From: Macrostomum hystrix
Taxonomy: Eukaryota > Platyhelminthes > Macrostomidae
Reading direction: 5' to 3'
DNA length: 64,000 nucleotides
Assembly (NCBI GenBank): GCA_950097015.1
Contig: CATNEN010000037.1
Coordinates: 682,001-746,000, forward strand
This document shows, in pieces, positions 46,136 to 56,201 of this stretch. Positions within the stretch are counted from its first letter, which is position 1, and the number at the start of each line of letters is the position of its first letter. A program made the translations under genes and the position numbers. Under the pieces are notes generated by a model, which saw only the letters and a program-made list of their open reading frames with translations, had not been told where the DNA came from and ran no database searches.

Positions 46136-47152
46136 GGTGTATCAATCTCCTGCTTGATTGACTATCTAAATGACACACTAAAGGTTTGATAGCCATCTCA
46201 TAGATGAAGCTGAATGATTCCATTTTTACGCGAAACATGGCCTGAAGGATAACAAAAGTATGAACATACTTTCCTGAAAATGTAAACAACGGATGTTTTA
46301 TGCCTTTTATGCCAAATTTTACCACCCAGATCTTGGACAGGAACTTTCTGGCTGCTTCTGTGAATAAACTATGTGTTTTCGTTTTTAGTGTTTGGGTGGC
46401 ATAGAGATGATACCAACGGAAAACACCACATGGACTACTCGTATTCCATTGAAATTTAAAAACGCTCGAAGGGCAAGCATTCACTCCCAAACGATCTGAG
46501 CTGTACATTTAACCTAATCTCAATCTTAACTTAATCGTATTGAAGATCACTTCAGAATTTAAACAATATTTGTATAGAATGTTTACATTGTTAGTTTGAA
46601 TAATCAGAACATGAAAATATCTGGACTGCCGTTTAAACAGTCGAGTCAAGATATTATTTCTAAGAAACTTTGAACATTTGTTTGGATTACTTTCACGAAG
46701 ACCTTGTTAGATTTTTGTGCAAATTTTACCGTGTAATTAGCTTAAAGCAAAAGTCACGTGACATTTTCCCACCTGCTTGTTTATTGACATGACTCCGTAC
46801 ATTGTAGTAGGAATGAACTAATATTTTTTTATTTATACATTTTAATGTTACATTTTCGTTCAAATAAACTTGCATACTGCTCCCGTTGCCAGTTTGATTG
46901 TCCAATTCTCATTTCGATCGTCAAAAAAGTCTGTGGCCTAAGCCGCAGCTGCTGCGAAGCTGAGCTGAGCTGCTGCATGCAGATCTATGGCTGTCTTCAT
47001 TTTGATTGTCCATCTTCTCATATTGATTGTCAAAACCAATATTTATTTAGCATCGCTGCTATTCGATAGCTCACTTCACTTATCAAATACCAGGCAACTT
47101 TGCCATCACAGTTCTGAATTGACACTTTGATTTAACCTTTTCGTTCTGCCCT
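46136..47152. other. Spacer upstream of the nuclease gene
   Basis: AT-rich unique DNA with no supported gene. It ends in a pyrimidine tract and CTCAG at 47155, 18 nt before the nuclease ATG, a possible 5'-UTR or trans-splice acceptor. Confidence 0.4.
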
Positions 47153-47173
47153 CAGCCTTACCTGTGATTCCCC

Positions 47174-48016
47174 ATGGCAAACTTCAAGCGGTCAGGGTTT
47201 CAGCTTCCTCTGCTAGCGCTGATTGCTTTTGCTGCTTTCTCCGCCGGCGCCGCCTCCGACAATGGTAGGAAAATATCCTGGCGCAAGTCCAGAGATCAGG
47301 TCAACTGTACTACCGATCGTAAGTTCGGCGAGCTGCGTATTTCTAATCAGTTGTATTCGCAATGTGACCACATGTCACTAAGACGCGAAATATTCTAAGC
47401 ATGATAATTTACTGTATTGATCAGAATGGCTAAATCGTTCATGTACGAGCTATACGTGGATCGAAACCAGATCTGGCTCATGATTAACATTTATCCGATT
47501 AAAATTACGTGCAATACTTTCTTAAAACACTTCCATTTTGCAGCTAAGTACCTGTGCGGTACGGTTAAATCGGTACACGACGGCGATTCGCTCCGCATCA
47601 GGCCGGATTCTAAGAATGCGCGCTCCGCTTCCGTTCGCGTCCGCCTCCTGCAGATAGACGCCCCGGAGCTGTGCCAAGCCTATGGACCACAGGCGCGCAA
47701 GTCTCTGGCAGACTACCTGCCGCGGGGCAGTCGCGTCTGCATTGTCTCGCCCGGCCAAGATCACTACCGCCGACTACTGGGATTCGTCTGCCCAATGGAC
47801 GGCTCGACCATCGACATCGGGCACCGCATGCTAGCCCACGGCCACGCCTGGTGCTACCGCGGCACCTGCAGCCGGGCCAACGCGGCTGCCTCAGACGCCG
47901 CTCGGCTGGCCGGACTCGGCCTGTGGAAGCCTGGCCAGACGCCGATTGCTCCGTGGGTTTATCGTCGATTTAAGCGACGTCGTTCGACGAAGCGCGGCAG
48001 CCATGATTGCGCTTAA
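47174..48016 (+). CDS. Secreted staphylococcal-nuclease-like (TNase/SNase) enzyme
   Basis: Two exons, 47174-47318 and 47544-48016 (phase 1; strong donor GTAAGT), give about 205 residues. The N-terminus has a signal peptide: KR, then LPLLALIAFAAFSAGAA. The second exon is a complete SNase domain: VHDGDSLRI supplies the calcium-binding Asp, VRVRLLQIDAPE the catalytic Arg (R35 of staphylococcal nuclease), the second calcium Asp and the general-base Glu (E43), and QDHYRRLLGFV the second catalytic Arg (R87). LAHGHAW, AARLAGLGLWK and the PWVYRR end match the fold's C-terminus. It is predicted to cleave DNA or RNA outside the cell or in vesicles, for example in digestion or defence. An alternative donor in the same phase (GACAATG|GTAGGA, near 47264) would shorten the spacer. 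A basic tail (RRFKRRRSTKRG) is present. Animals usually carry SNase folds only inside SND1, so a stand-alone secreted form is notable. Confidence 0.9.
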
Positions 48017-48489
48017 CGAGAACGCCGTACGACACTATAACGTGATTTAGGGAATCAAGAAGCCTTGATTCTAAATTTCTAACGATTAACAACCTATAGA
48101 CTAAAGCAATATCCTAGCCTGTAATATTTATACCTTAACAACTATCTTTACGCTTTTCAATCATTACAGTCAAACCAAAATGAATAATGACTGAACACAA
48201 CTACTTAAACATTAAAAGACAGTAGTATGCCAAGAAAATAGCCCTTTTAGTTGGCAGTAGCGTGTCATCAACAATGATCGGCAGTTTTTTTGCTTCAGAA
48301 AACAACTGCCTTTAAGGCAAAATTTTCGTTAAAGCATTGCTCCGTCCATTTGCTGTCTTCTTGCTACGAAAATGGATAGACTTCGCAAATTTCTGAATTA
48401 TAAGTTAATGATAGCTAACAACACAACATACTCTCGTGCTTTTAGATCATAAAATCCTTCTTTATTTCTTGCGTTGGTTACACATTTCA
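48017..48489. other. 3' flank of the nuclease gene
   Basis: AT-rich unique sequence with no further feature. No obvious canonical polyadenylation signal was seen right after the stop codon. Confidence 0.35.
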
Positions 48490-49455
48490 CATTCCAAAAA
48501 CTGATGAACCCCGAATATAATACATCCTACAAACTTCATGAACCCAAAATTATACATTTCCTAACACCACAAATTTCCCAACCCCTCAACTTCATGAACC
48601 CAAAATAGCGCACATCCCACAAACTTCATGAACCCCAAATATCCCATATCCCCCAAACTTCATGAACCCCAAACATCACATATCCCACAAACTTCATGAA
48701 CCCCAAATATCACACATCCCACAAACTTCATGAACCCCAAATATCACACTTCCAACAAACTTCATGAACCCCAAATATCACACATCCAACAAGCTTCATG
48801 AACCCCAAATATCACGCATCCCACAAACTTCATGAACCCCAAATATCACACTTGCAACAAACTTCTTGAACCCCAAATATCACACATCCCACAAACTTCA
48901 TGAACCCCAAATATCACACTTGCAACAAACTTCATGAACCCCAAATATCACACTTCCAACAAACTTCTTGAACCCCAAATATCACACTTCCAACAAACTT
49001 CATGAACCCCAAATATCACACTTCCAACAAACTTCATGAACCCCAAATATCACACATCCCACAAACTTCATGAACCCCAAATATCACACTTCCAACAAAC
49101 TTCTTGAACCCCAAATATCACACTTCCAACAAACTTCTTGAACCCCAAATATCACACATCCCACAAACTTCATGAACCCCAAATATCACACTTCCAACAA
49201 ACTTCATGAACCCCAAATATCACACTTCCAACAAACTTCTTGAACCCCAAATATCACACTTCCAACAAACTTCATGAACCCCAAATATCACACTTCCAAC
49301 AAACTTCATGAACCCCAAATATCACACATCCCACAAACTTCATGAACCCCAAATATCACACTTCCAACAAACTTCTTGAACCCCAAATATCACACTTCCA
49401 ACAAACTTCATGAACCCCAAATATCACATATCCCACAAACTTCATGAACCCCAAT
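48490..49455. repeat. 34-bp minisatellite, about 28 copies
   Basis: The unit contains 'aaacttcatgaaccccaaat' and 'atcacacttccaac'. The last block alternates among catcccac, cttccaac and cttgcaac, and 'cttcttgaa' replaces 'cttcatgaa' in some units. The order of sub-types repeats over several units. Confidence 0.95.
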
Positions 49456-51108
49456 TTTAATACTTCCCAAATGCAATTTCCATTAATTTCCAGATAATTC
49501 CCTTAAATTTAAATGCACACAAATATTCGCTTCTCCCAACTCCGAATTTGTTAAAAGGAAGTTGTGAAACAGCCTGCAATAATTTTATGAAAGTAAAAAT
49601 CGACCCTTGCAAAAACTCACGAAATTTCGGCGCAATTCAATTTTTTCATGTAGTGTAGGTCTGAATGTTTGGGTTGCTATGGGACAATAATACGTGCTGC
49701 ATTTAGTTCGAGTCTCTCTATTTGCATCTTTTCTATTGCTTTAACACTGTGGTTTGCAAGGCTTTGTCCGGTTTTGCTGCTGCCTGTTTGTTTCTGAGTT
49801 GGCCCTTCTCATTCGCACCTATTACTGTCTAGACTTAATGAATAGGGTAGTTTTTAAGCTGCGCCTGTCAATCTAAAATAAGCCAAAAATGGATTCAGCA
49901 TATAGGTCCAGATGAAACTGCATTATAATAAAGCATGCGTCACCCTATCCACTCAAAAGAGAAGACAGTGAACTCATACTCAGCCATTAAATAACTCATT
50001 TTAAATACCTCAGCAGACTAGATTAAATATACCAGGGCTATATTTTACTCTCAGCTTTGGTTAACGAATAAACGAAACTATAGAACTAGAAGAATATATA
50101 TGGGTAAATATTGTCCACAGCGTCATTGAGCGCACCGCCGTGCACAGTTCAGCAAACTGCAGGCTAGAGCGTCACAGCAACGATCTGTGTACGAACTAGG
50201 ACAGCAGAATGAGAGGACCCCATGCAGCGGGAGATAGTTCTTCGCGTGTAGTATTCTCCTTTAACACCCCATTCCACTCGAGGCTGCATTACCTGGAGTG
50301 GTGCGTATACCTGTCTGTGTCCTCAGCACACCAAAACTCATTCCAAGAAATTAATGGCGGTTCTAAAATCTAAAAATATTCTCACAGTTTGAAGAGGGAC
50401 GGCGTGTTGTTGCATGTTTGGTCACAAAAAATTCTTGAATAAAATTGAGCCAACAGTCTGCTTTTGATTGTTATAATTTTTATGGGACAATATTAACAAA
50501 ATAAATGACTATTTATTAGTTTTCAGTGCGCAAAAGCATGCTACGTGTTTCAGCATAGAAACAAGCTCATTACCTTGCCTATCACTCTATCTTGATGACG
50601 ATGACTCTGAGTGAATAAATGAATGCAAACGTGTCATGTTACTCAAAACATTTTATACAACACAATACAATAAAGTACTAATAGTTGCCATAATGCATAT
50701 GATTGAAGGCAACTCGTGCGGACAACAGCATCGCAACTGGTTGATTATGTACAAAACTTTTAGGGCATATATATCGCGCGCGTATTATTATAATTAGAAT
50801 TTTAGTAAGCAACTATGAAGTCAGCACGAAGGCGTGAAGAAAGCACAAGTAATCCTGTGACACTTGTAAAAATTGAAACAAATGCAGTGTGCCATACGAG
50901 CGTACGTTCACGGTGTACAACAGAAAAGTAAAATAGCTCGTAGAATCAGGAAAGTCACTATACAGCGCGCAGCGTGCAGCAAACTTTTGCAAGACATTTT
51001 TTTCCGAACAACTACTGAAGCTCGCGTATTTAAAAAATAAACAGCCATTTTGCGCAGACAGCTTTTTCACAAGTTATTACAAGCTACTATTACATAAATT
51101 TAACTGTA
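49456..51108. other. Unique spacer, no gene seen
   Basis: AT-rich sequence with short open frames only. No RNA gene, array or element recognised up to the mariner end. Confidence 0.4.
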
Positions 51109-51785
51109 CGAGGGGTGCTCTGAAAGTTTCCGGATGCACTTGTGTTAGGGTTTAAATATTTTCTGAGTTTGTACCTTTATTTTTAGCCATAGACAGGTTC
51201 GCTGCATCGAATAGGATTTTTTATCGTACCCCCACCCAGGAACACGCAGCAGCAATGGAACTCTCTCGCGAGCATTTTAGAGCCATGATATTTTATGATT
51301 TCAAAATGGGTTTATCACCCCAAGAATCACTAAATCGGCTTCAAAGCTGTTTTCAAGACTCTGCACCATCGCGGACAACAATTTTTGACTGGTATGCGGA
51401 ATTCAGACGCGGTCGGCAGTACCTTCAAGATGAGCCCCGTTGTGGCAGGCCTGCAACAGCAGTTACCCAGAAAAACATTAATGAGGCAGAGCGGCTTATC
51501 CTGGAGGGTCCTCGAATCACCTACCGCCAGCTCGAGGCAAGCCTGGAGATTGGATCGGGGGCACTTAATGATATCCTGCACCAACACCTTCGAGTGCAAA
51601 AGAGGTGTGCCAGGTGTCCCCGTGGCTGCCTCACTGCTGACAAGAAGACTGCCAGGGTGGAGTGGTGCCGGTTCATGCTCACCAAATTCAATAGTGGACA
51701 CCAGCGGTCTGTTTTGACACTCTAACAGGTGATGAAACAGGGTTCTACAATTTCGACCCCGAGACAAAGCGTCAATCGGGACTAC
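51109..51785 (+). mobile_element. mariner-type transposon, 3' half lost
   Basis: After a TA (51107-51108) the terminal repeat begins CGAGGGGTGCTCTGAAAG, typical of mariner. The transposase frame starts at 51255: an N-terminal paired-like helix-turn-helix region (FRAMIFYDFKMGLSPQES, FDWYAEFRRGR, DEPRCGRP) and the linker and start of the catalytic domain. A one-base frameshift near 51708 separates it from GDETGFYNFDPETKRQS, which carries the first catalytic Asp. The sequence then passes directly into a 15-bp tandem array at about 51786. The second and third catalytic acids and the right terminal repeat are missing. The copy is inactive. Confidence 0.88.
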
Positions 51786-52343
51786 GACATTTGACTGCTG
51801 CAATTTGACTTCCACCATTTGACTGCGGAGCATTTGACTGCGGAGCATTTGACTGCGGAGCATTTGACTGCGGACAATTTGACTGCCAGCCATTTGACTG
51901 CGGACAATTTGACTGCGGAGCATTTGACTGCGGGCAATTTGACTGCGGAGCATTTGACTGCGGGCAATTTGACTGCAGAGCATTTGACTGCGGACAATTT
52001 GACTGCGGAGCATTTGACTGCGGAGCATTTGACTGCGGAGCATTTGACTGCGGGCAATTTGACTGCGGAGCATTTGACTGCGGACAATTTGACTGCGGAG
52101 CATTTGACTGCGGACAATTTGACTGCGGAGCATTTGACTGCGGACAATTTGACTGCGGAGCATTTGACTGCGGGCAATTTGACTGCCGAGCATTTGACTG
52201 CGGACAATTTGACTGCCAGCCATTTGACTGCGGACCATTTGACTGCCAGCCATTTGACTGCCAGCCATTTGACTGCGGACCATTTGACTGCCAGCCATTT
52301 GACTGCCACAATTTGACTGCGGACCATTTGACTGCCACAATCT
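51786..52343 (+). repeat. 15-bp array, left arm of an inverted pair
   Basis: About 37 copies of a 15-bp unit, catttgactgcggag and variants (caatttgactgcggg, ccatttgactgccag). The left edge reads cgacatttgactgctgc then atttgacttccacc. The same edge appears inverted at the right end of the 53.5-54.3-kb array. Confidence 0.95.
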
Positions 52344-52900
52344 AATTCCCCAGTTCCAGAACCAGAATAAATGGTAAATTCGTTCATTATAACATTCTAT
52401 CTCCACGACCAGAAAGCTTCGCAATAGGTATATAATTATATTTCCGGATAAATAAGTATAAATTTGTCAGTGAAAAATTGTGCCTCAGCAACCAATTATG
52501 AGTATTTTACGGTTGCTCTCACACTTTGTTATAGTCATTTTTATCTAGGAAATTTCGAGCTCTGAGAGAAGGAAAATCCTCTGTTGACAATTGTTTGCAA
52601 TTGAAATTATCCTCACGGAGCCATGGGAATTTGCAATGGGTTTAAAGTGACCCTCGTTTCAACCGCTCTGCGACTAATTATAAACATCTAAACGAAATTA
52701 GCTTTTTATTGTGTTCAACATGTGCGCCTTTAGCAAGACATGTACCTGCAGATTAGCCAGTAGCCTTACTTTTTAGGGAGTGCGCTAAGAGCAAGAGGAC
52801 TAAAATTAAGTATGTATTGTAAGTAAGTATTGTATACATTTTTGCAATGATATATACAAATTTGCTTTATATTTGCAAATAAATAAATAACGCCCATCAG
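52344..52900. other. Spacer between inverted array arms
   Basis: AT-rich unique sequence. No gene recognised. Confidence 0.4.
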
Positions 52901-53140
52901 GAAAAATTTGCAATTGAATTTATCATATCTGCAACTGAGTTCGGCAACCCGTAGCTTTGAGTAACTGATCGGCTCTTATTGGCGGGGGTCTTACGGACAG
53001 GTGCAGGATACTGTCCTGGTTTCGGTAAGGGCTGGGTGAGAGCGTAGCAGCACAGTGACTGCCATGCCGATTAGAGTGTACACTCAAACCGATTGAGGCA
53101 AATGCGCTGGCTTGTAAGCCTGCTCCACTGAGCTGTCGGC
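52901..53140 (-). mobile_element. tRNA-like head of a third SINE family or tRNA pseudogene
   Basis: On the minus strand 53140-53066 can pair GCCGA with TCGGC as an acceptor-like stem. It has an A-box-like CAGCTCAGTGGAGCAGG and a B-box-like GGTTTGAGTGTAC. The anticodon arm is irregular. The non-tRNA sequence running to about 52.9 kb may be the SINE body. No second copy was found in the window to confirm it. Confidence 0.45.
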
Positions 53141-53535
53141 TCTATGGCAGAATGGGGCACTGCTGTTTACACGCGAAGAGAACTTTTAAAAGCCATTAAA
53201 GCGATTTTTCTGCAATATTTTCTTTTTTTCTGAAGAAAAAAAATCTAAAAACTGCTGACATACACCAACCTTCAGTCAGTTTTTGCCAAATATCTCAATG
53301 GCCGAAGGGGCTGGAGACTTGGTCAAGAAAAATTGATCGGGATCATGCATGAGTGACGCTGAAATTATATAGATTCGTTGATATTCAGGGCGGCTAGTAT
53401 ACACTATACACAAATGTGCGAGCGTACAAGCAAAATCTATAAATCTATACATGTACTTGTCCGCATTCGAATGCAATTTTTCCACTATCAATTGAAGTGG
53501 CAGTCAATAAATGTGCAGCCAAAAGTGCGGAATTG

Positions 53536-54318
53536 TCCGCAGTCAAATGGCTGGCAGTCAAATGGCTGGCAGTCAAATTGTCCGCAGTCAAATGCTCCGC
53601 AGTCAAATTGTCCGCAGTCAAATTGTGGCAGTCAAATGGCTGGCAGTCAAATGGTCCGCAGTCAAATGGCTGGCAGTCAAATGGCTGGCAGTCAAATTGT
53701 CCGCAGTCAAATGCTCCGCAGCCAAATTGTCCGCAGTCAAATTGTGGCAGTCAAATGGCTGGCAGTCAAATGGTCCGCAGTCAAATGGCTGGCAGTCAAA
53801 TGGCTGGCAGTCAAATTGTCCGCAGTCAAATGCTCGGCAGTCAAATTGCCCGCAGTCAAATTGTGGCAGTCAAATGGCTGGCAGTCAAATGGTCCGCAGT
53901 CAAATGGCTGGCAGTCAAATGGCTGGCAGTCAAATTGTCCGCAGTCAAATGCTCGGCAGTCAAATTGCCCGCAGTCAAATTGTGGCAGTCAAATGGCTGG
54001 CAGTCAAATGGTCCGCAGTCAAATGGCTGGCAGTCAAATGGCTGGCAGTCAAATTGTCCGCAGTCAAATGCTCGGCAGTCAAATTGCCCGCAGTCAAATG
54101 CTCCGCAGTCAAATTGTCCGCAGTCAAATGCTCCGCAGTCAAATGGTGGAAGTCAAATGGCAGCAGTCAAATGGTGGAAGTCAAATGGCAGCAGTCAAAT
54201 GGTGGAAGTCAAATGGCAGCAGTCAAATGGTGGAAGTCAAATGGCAGCAGTCAAATGGTGGAAGTCAAATGGCAGCAGTCAAATGGTGGAAGTCAAATGG
54301 CAGCAGTCAAATGTCGGG
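53536..54318 (-). repeat. 15-bp array, right arm of an inverted pair, with 119-bp period
   Basis: Reverse-complement orientation of the 51.8-kb array: gcagtcaaatgctcc and relatives. In the middle, blocks of eight units starting 'ttgtggcagtcaaatggc' recur about every 119 bp (near 53.62, 53.74, 53.86 and 53.98 kb). The right end (54.14-54.31 kb) is a 28-bp dimer of ggtggaagtcaaat and ggcagcagtcaaat. All plus-strand frames stay open for about 280-370 codons, which is a repeat artefact. Confidence 0.95.
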
Positions 54319-55190
54319 CTCCCAAAACGGGCGGAAAAAATGGCTTGGTAGAGCTACTGTTAACTCTGTTAACTGTTGTGTATCAAACGACTGTGTCGAT
54401 AAGGAGCGCAGGTTGGCTTTTTTAGATCAGTTGTTCGTTCCGATTCCGACTCGTCGAAATCCCAACGTGATAAGGTGGAATCTTAAATCACCATAATCCC
54501 AATCCCAAATTGTGATTCCCGGTTTTGCTGCAATTCTTTTTCGCCGAACGTTGATTTGCAGTATTCCCGATACCCGATACACATCTTGTGACTTATGTTA
54601 TAACGCATGAGTCATGTTATCTCATGATTAGGGTATCTCCGTAGAAAGGAACTTGAAAAAACTTGAAGAAATGTTTAATATTTTTAGCAACTTCTTTTTG
54701 CAATCATCAATACACTTTTTCTTTCTGTGCTCGTCGGCTTGAGTGAGGCCCGGCTGTTGTTTCACTTTCAGGCAACTGGTTTGCTATGCCTCGCGATAGT
54801 GGGCTGCCATTCCTGCCAATGCCAAGCAAAAGCAAAGTACGCTAGTAGATTGCCAAGCATAAAGGCTCACATACTCCACTGTGCAAATGCAATCCAAGCG
54901 CCTGCGCATGCGCATGGTTTGAATGTGAGAGACTCGGTAGTCGGTAATGGTAAGTGGTTAGGTGTAACTCGTATAGGTTTTAAGTGGTTAGGTATAACTC
55001 GTATAGGTTTTACTCCCGTCCCGTGTCGCCGGATAGAAACTAGAGACCGAGACCACCTTACTGCCCTGCCCTGCCCTGGCTTGCGTTGCATCTGCAAAAT
55101 AGATCTACAGCTAGTCAGATAGACATTGAACCAATGTGAAGAGTATATAATGGACAGATGATAAACAGTAAGTAAATAGTCAAGATTCAA
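54319..55190. other. Unique spacer
   Basis: Contains a short two-copy duplication near 54.95-55.01 kb ('taactcgtataggtttta'). No supported gene. Confidence 0.35.
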
Positions 55191-55199
55191 GAATCGTGG

Positions 55200-55815
55200 G
55201 CCAAAATGTACGCAACCCCAACTTGAATTTCTTCACGCTAAAGCTGAAACCAAACCAAAGAGCGCGCGTACACTCGCCCTCCCCACTCCGCTAAGCAGCC
55301 ACCCCCTGCGCTTGGCCAGGCTAAGGGGTCATGGGTGAGGGTAGCGCGTCACTCTTATTTTTCGTCCCCCGCCCTCTCTCAAGCTCTCATAAAACCCCCA
55401 AAACAGACCTTGAGGCTTGTTAAATTCAACCCCCCTTTTTTCTTATCCAAGCCTCGGCTTGATTCTTAATTGGGGGGAGGGTAAGAGAAACGGATGGCAA
55501 AGGAAGAGTCGCAGAGAGCGCGTGTAAATGTATCTTCAGTTCCTATTAGTCGTGACTCACTTTTAGCTTTGTGCACTGTACGAGTTTTTCCTTCCGTTCC
55601 CGCCGGGGGAGGGGGTAGGCTGGTGCCGCGGAAATTATTGACCCGCTCGCCACCCTCCTCCTCTGAACCCTCCCCACACAAGCACATAAAAATTGAAGGA
55701 AAGCGGGCGGGTCTCGAGGCGTTGAGGCCGCGGACTGCCTTGTTCTTATTTACCCACACGCCTCGGTGAGAGAGCCAGCCGAGTGAGCGATAGCACAAGC
55801 ACAAACTGGCAAAGG
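55200..55815 (+). promoter_or_regulatory. Possible promoter and 5'-UTR exon
   Basis: GC-rich island in AT-rich surroundings. It ends in ACTGGCAAAG|GTAAGG at about 55814, a good splice donor not preceded by a long coding frame. It could be the first, non-coding exon of a gene to the right, such as clathrin heavy chain 5.4 kb downstream. This is only contextual inference. Confidence 0.25.
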
Positions 55816-56201
55816 TAAGGCAGAACAGAAGGAATTCCTACGAAAGTTACGGAACTCAAATCCTTTTGTATAGTAATTTTTTTCTGACTCAAATAATTAA
55901 ATATCACTTGTCTGATTTATTAATTGGTTTGTGCGGGAGTACCCGTCTAGAGCATGCCGATTTGTTCATGACTAGATTGCTACTCCTCAACAACATCAGA
56001 CTGTTCGACGACTACCCAGTCCCGCCTAACCTGACCTTGCATGCATCCTAAACTATAGTCCTCGCGTTTAACCTCAATGTTTACTAACTACTACTGGCTG
56101 GAGCTGATTACTCCAGCTGATTACTCCTTTAAATACCCTCTGCCTACTTGAAGATAGCTCCGAAAGCAAATGACTGATTTTCATGAAATACTACGATCTG
56201 A

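Noticed and set aside
51772-54496. Open frames of 160-370 codons through the 15-bp arrays, several frames on both strands
   Set aside because: The repeat units lack stop words in several frames and the peptides merely echo the repeat. No domain and no splice logic.
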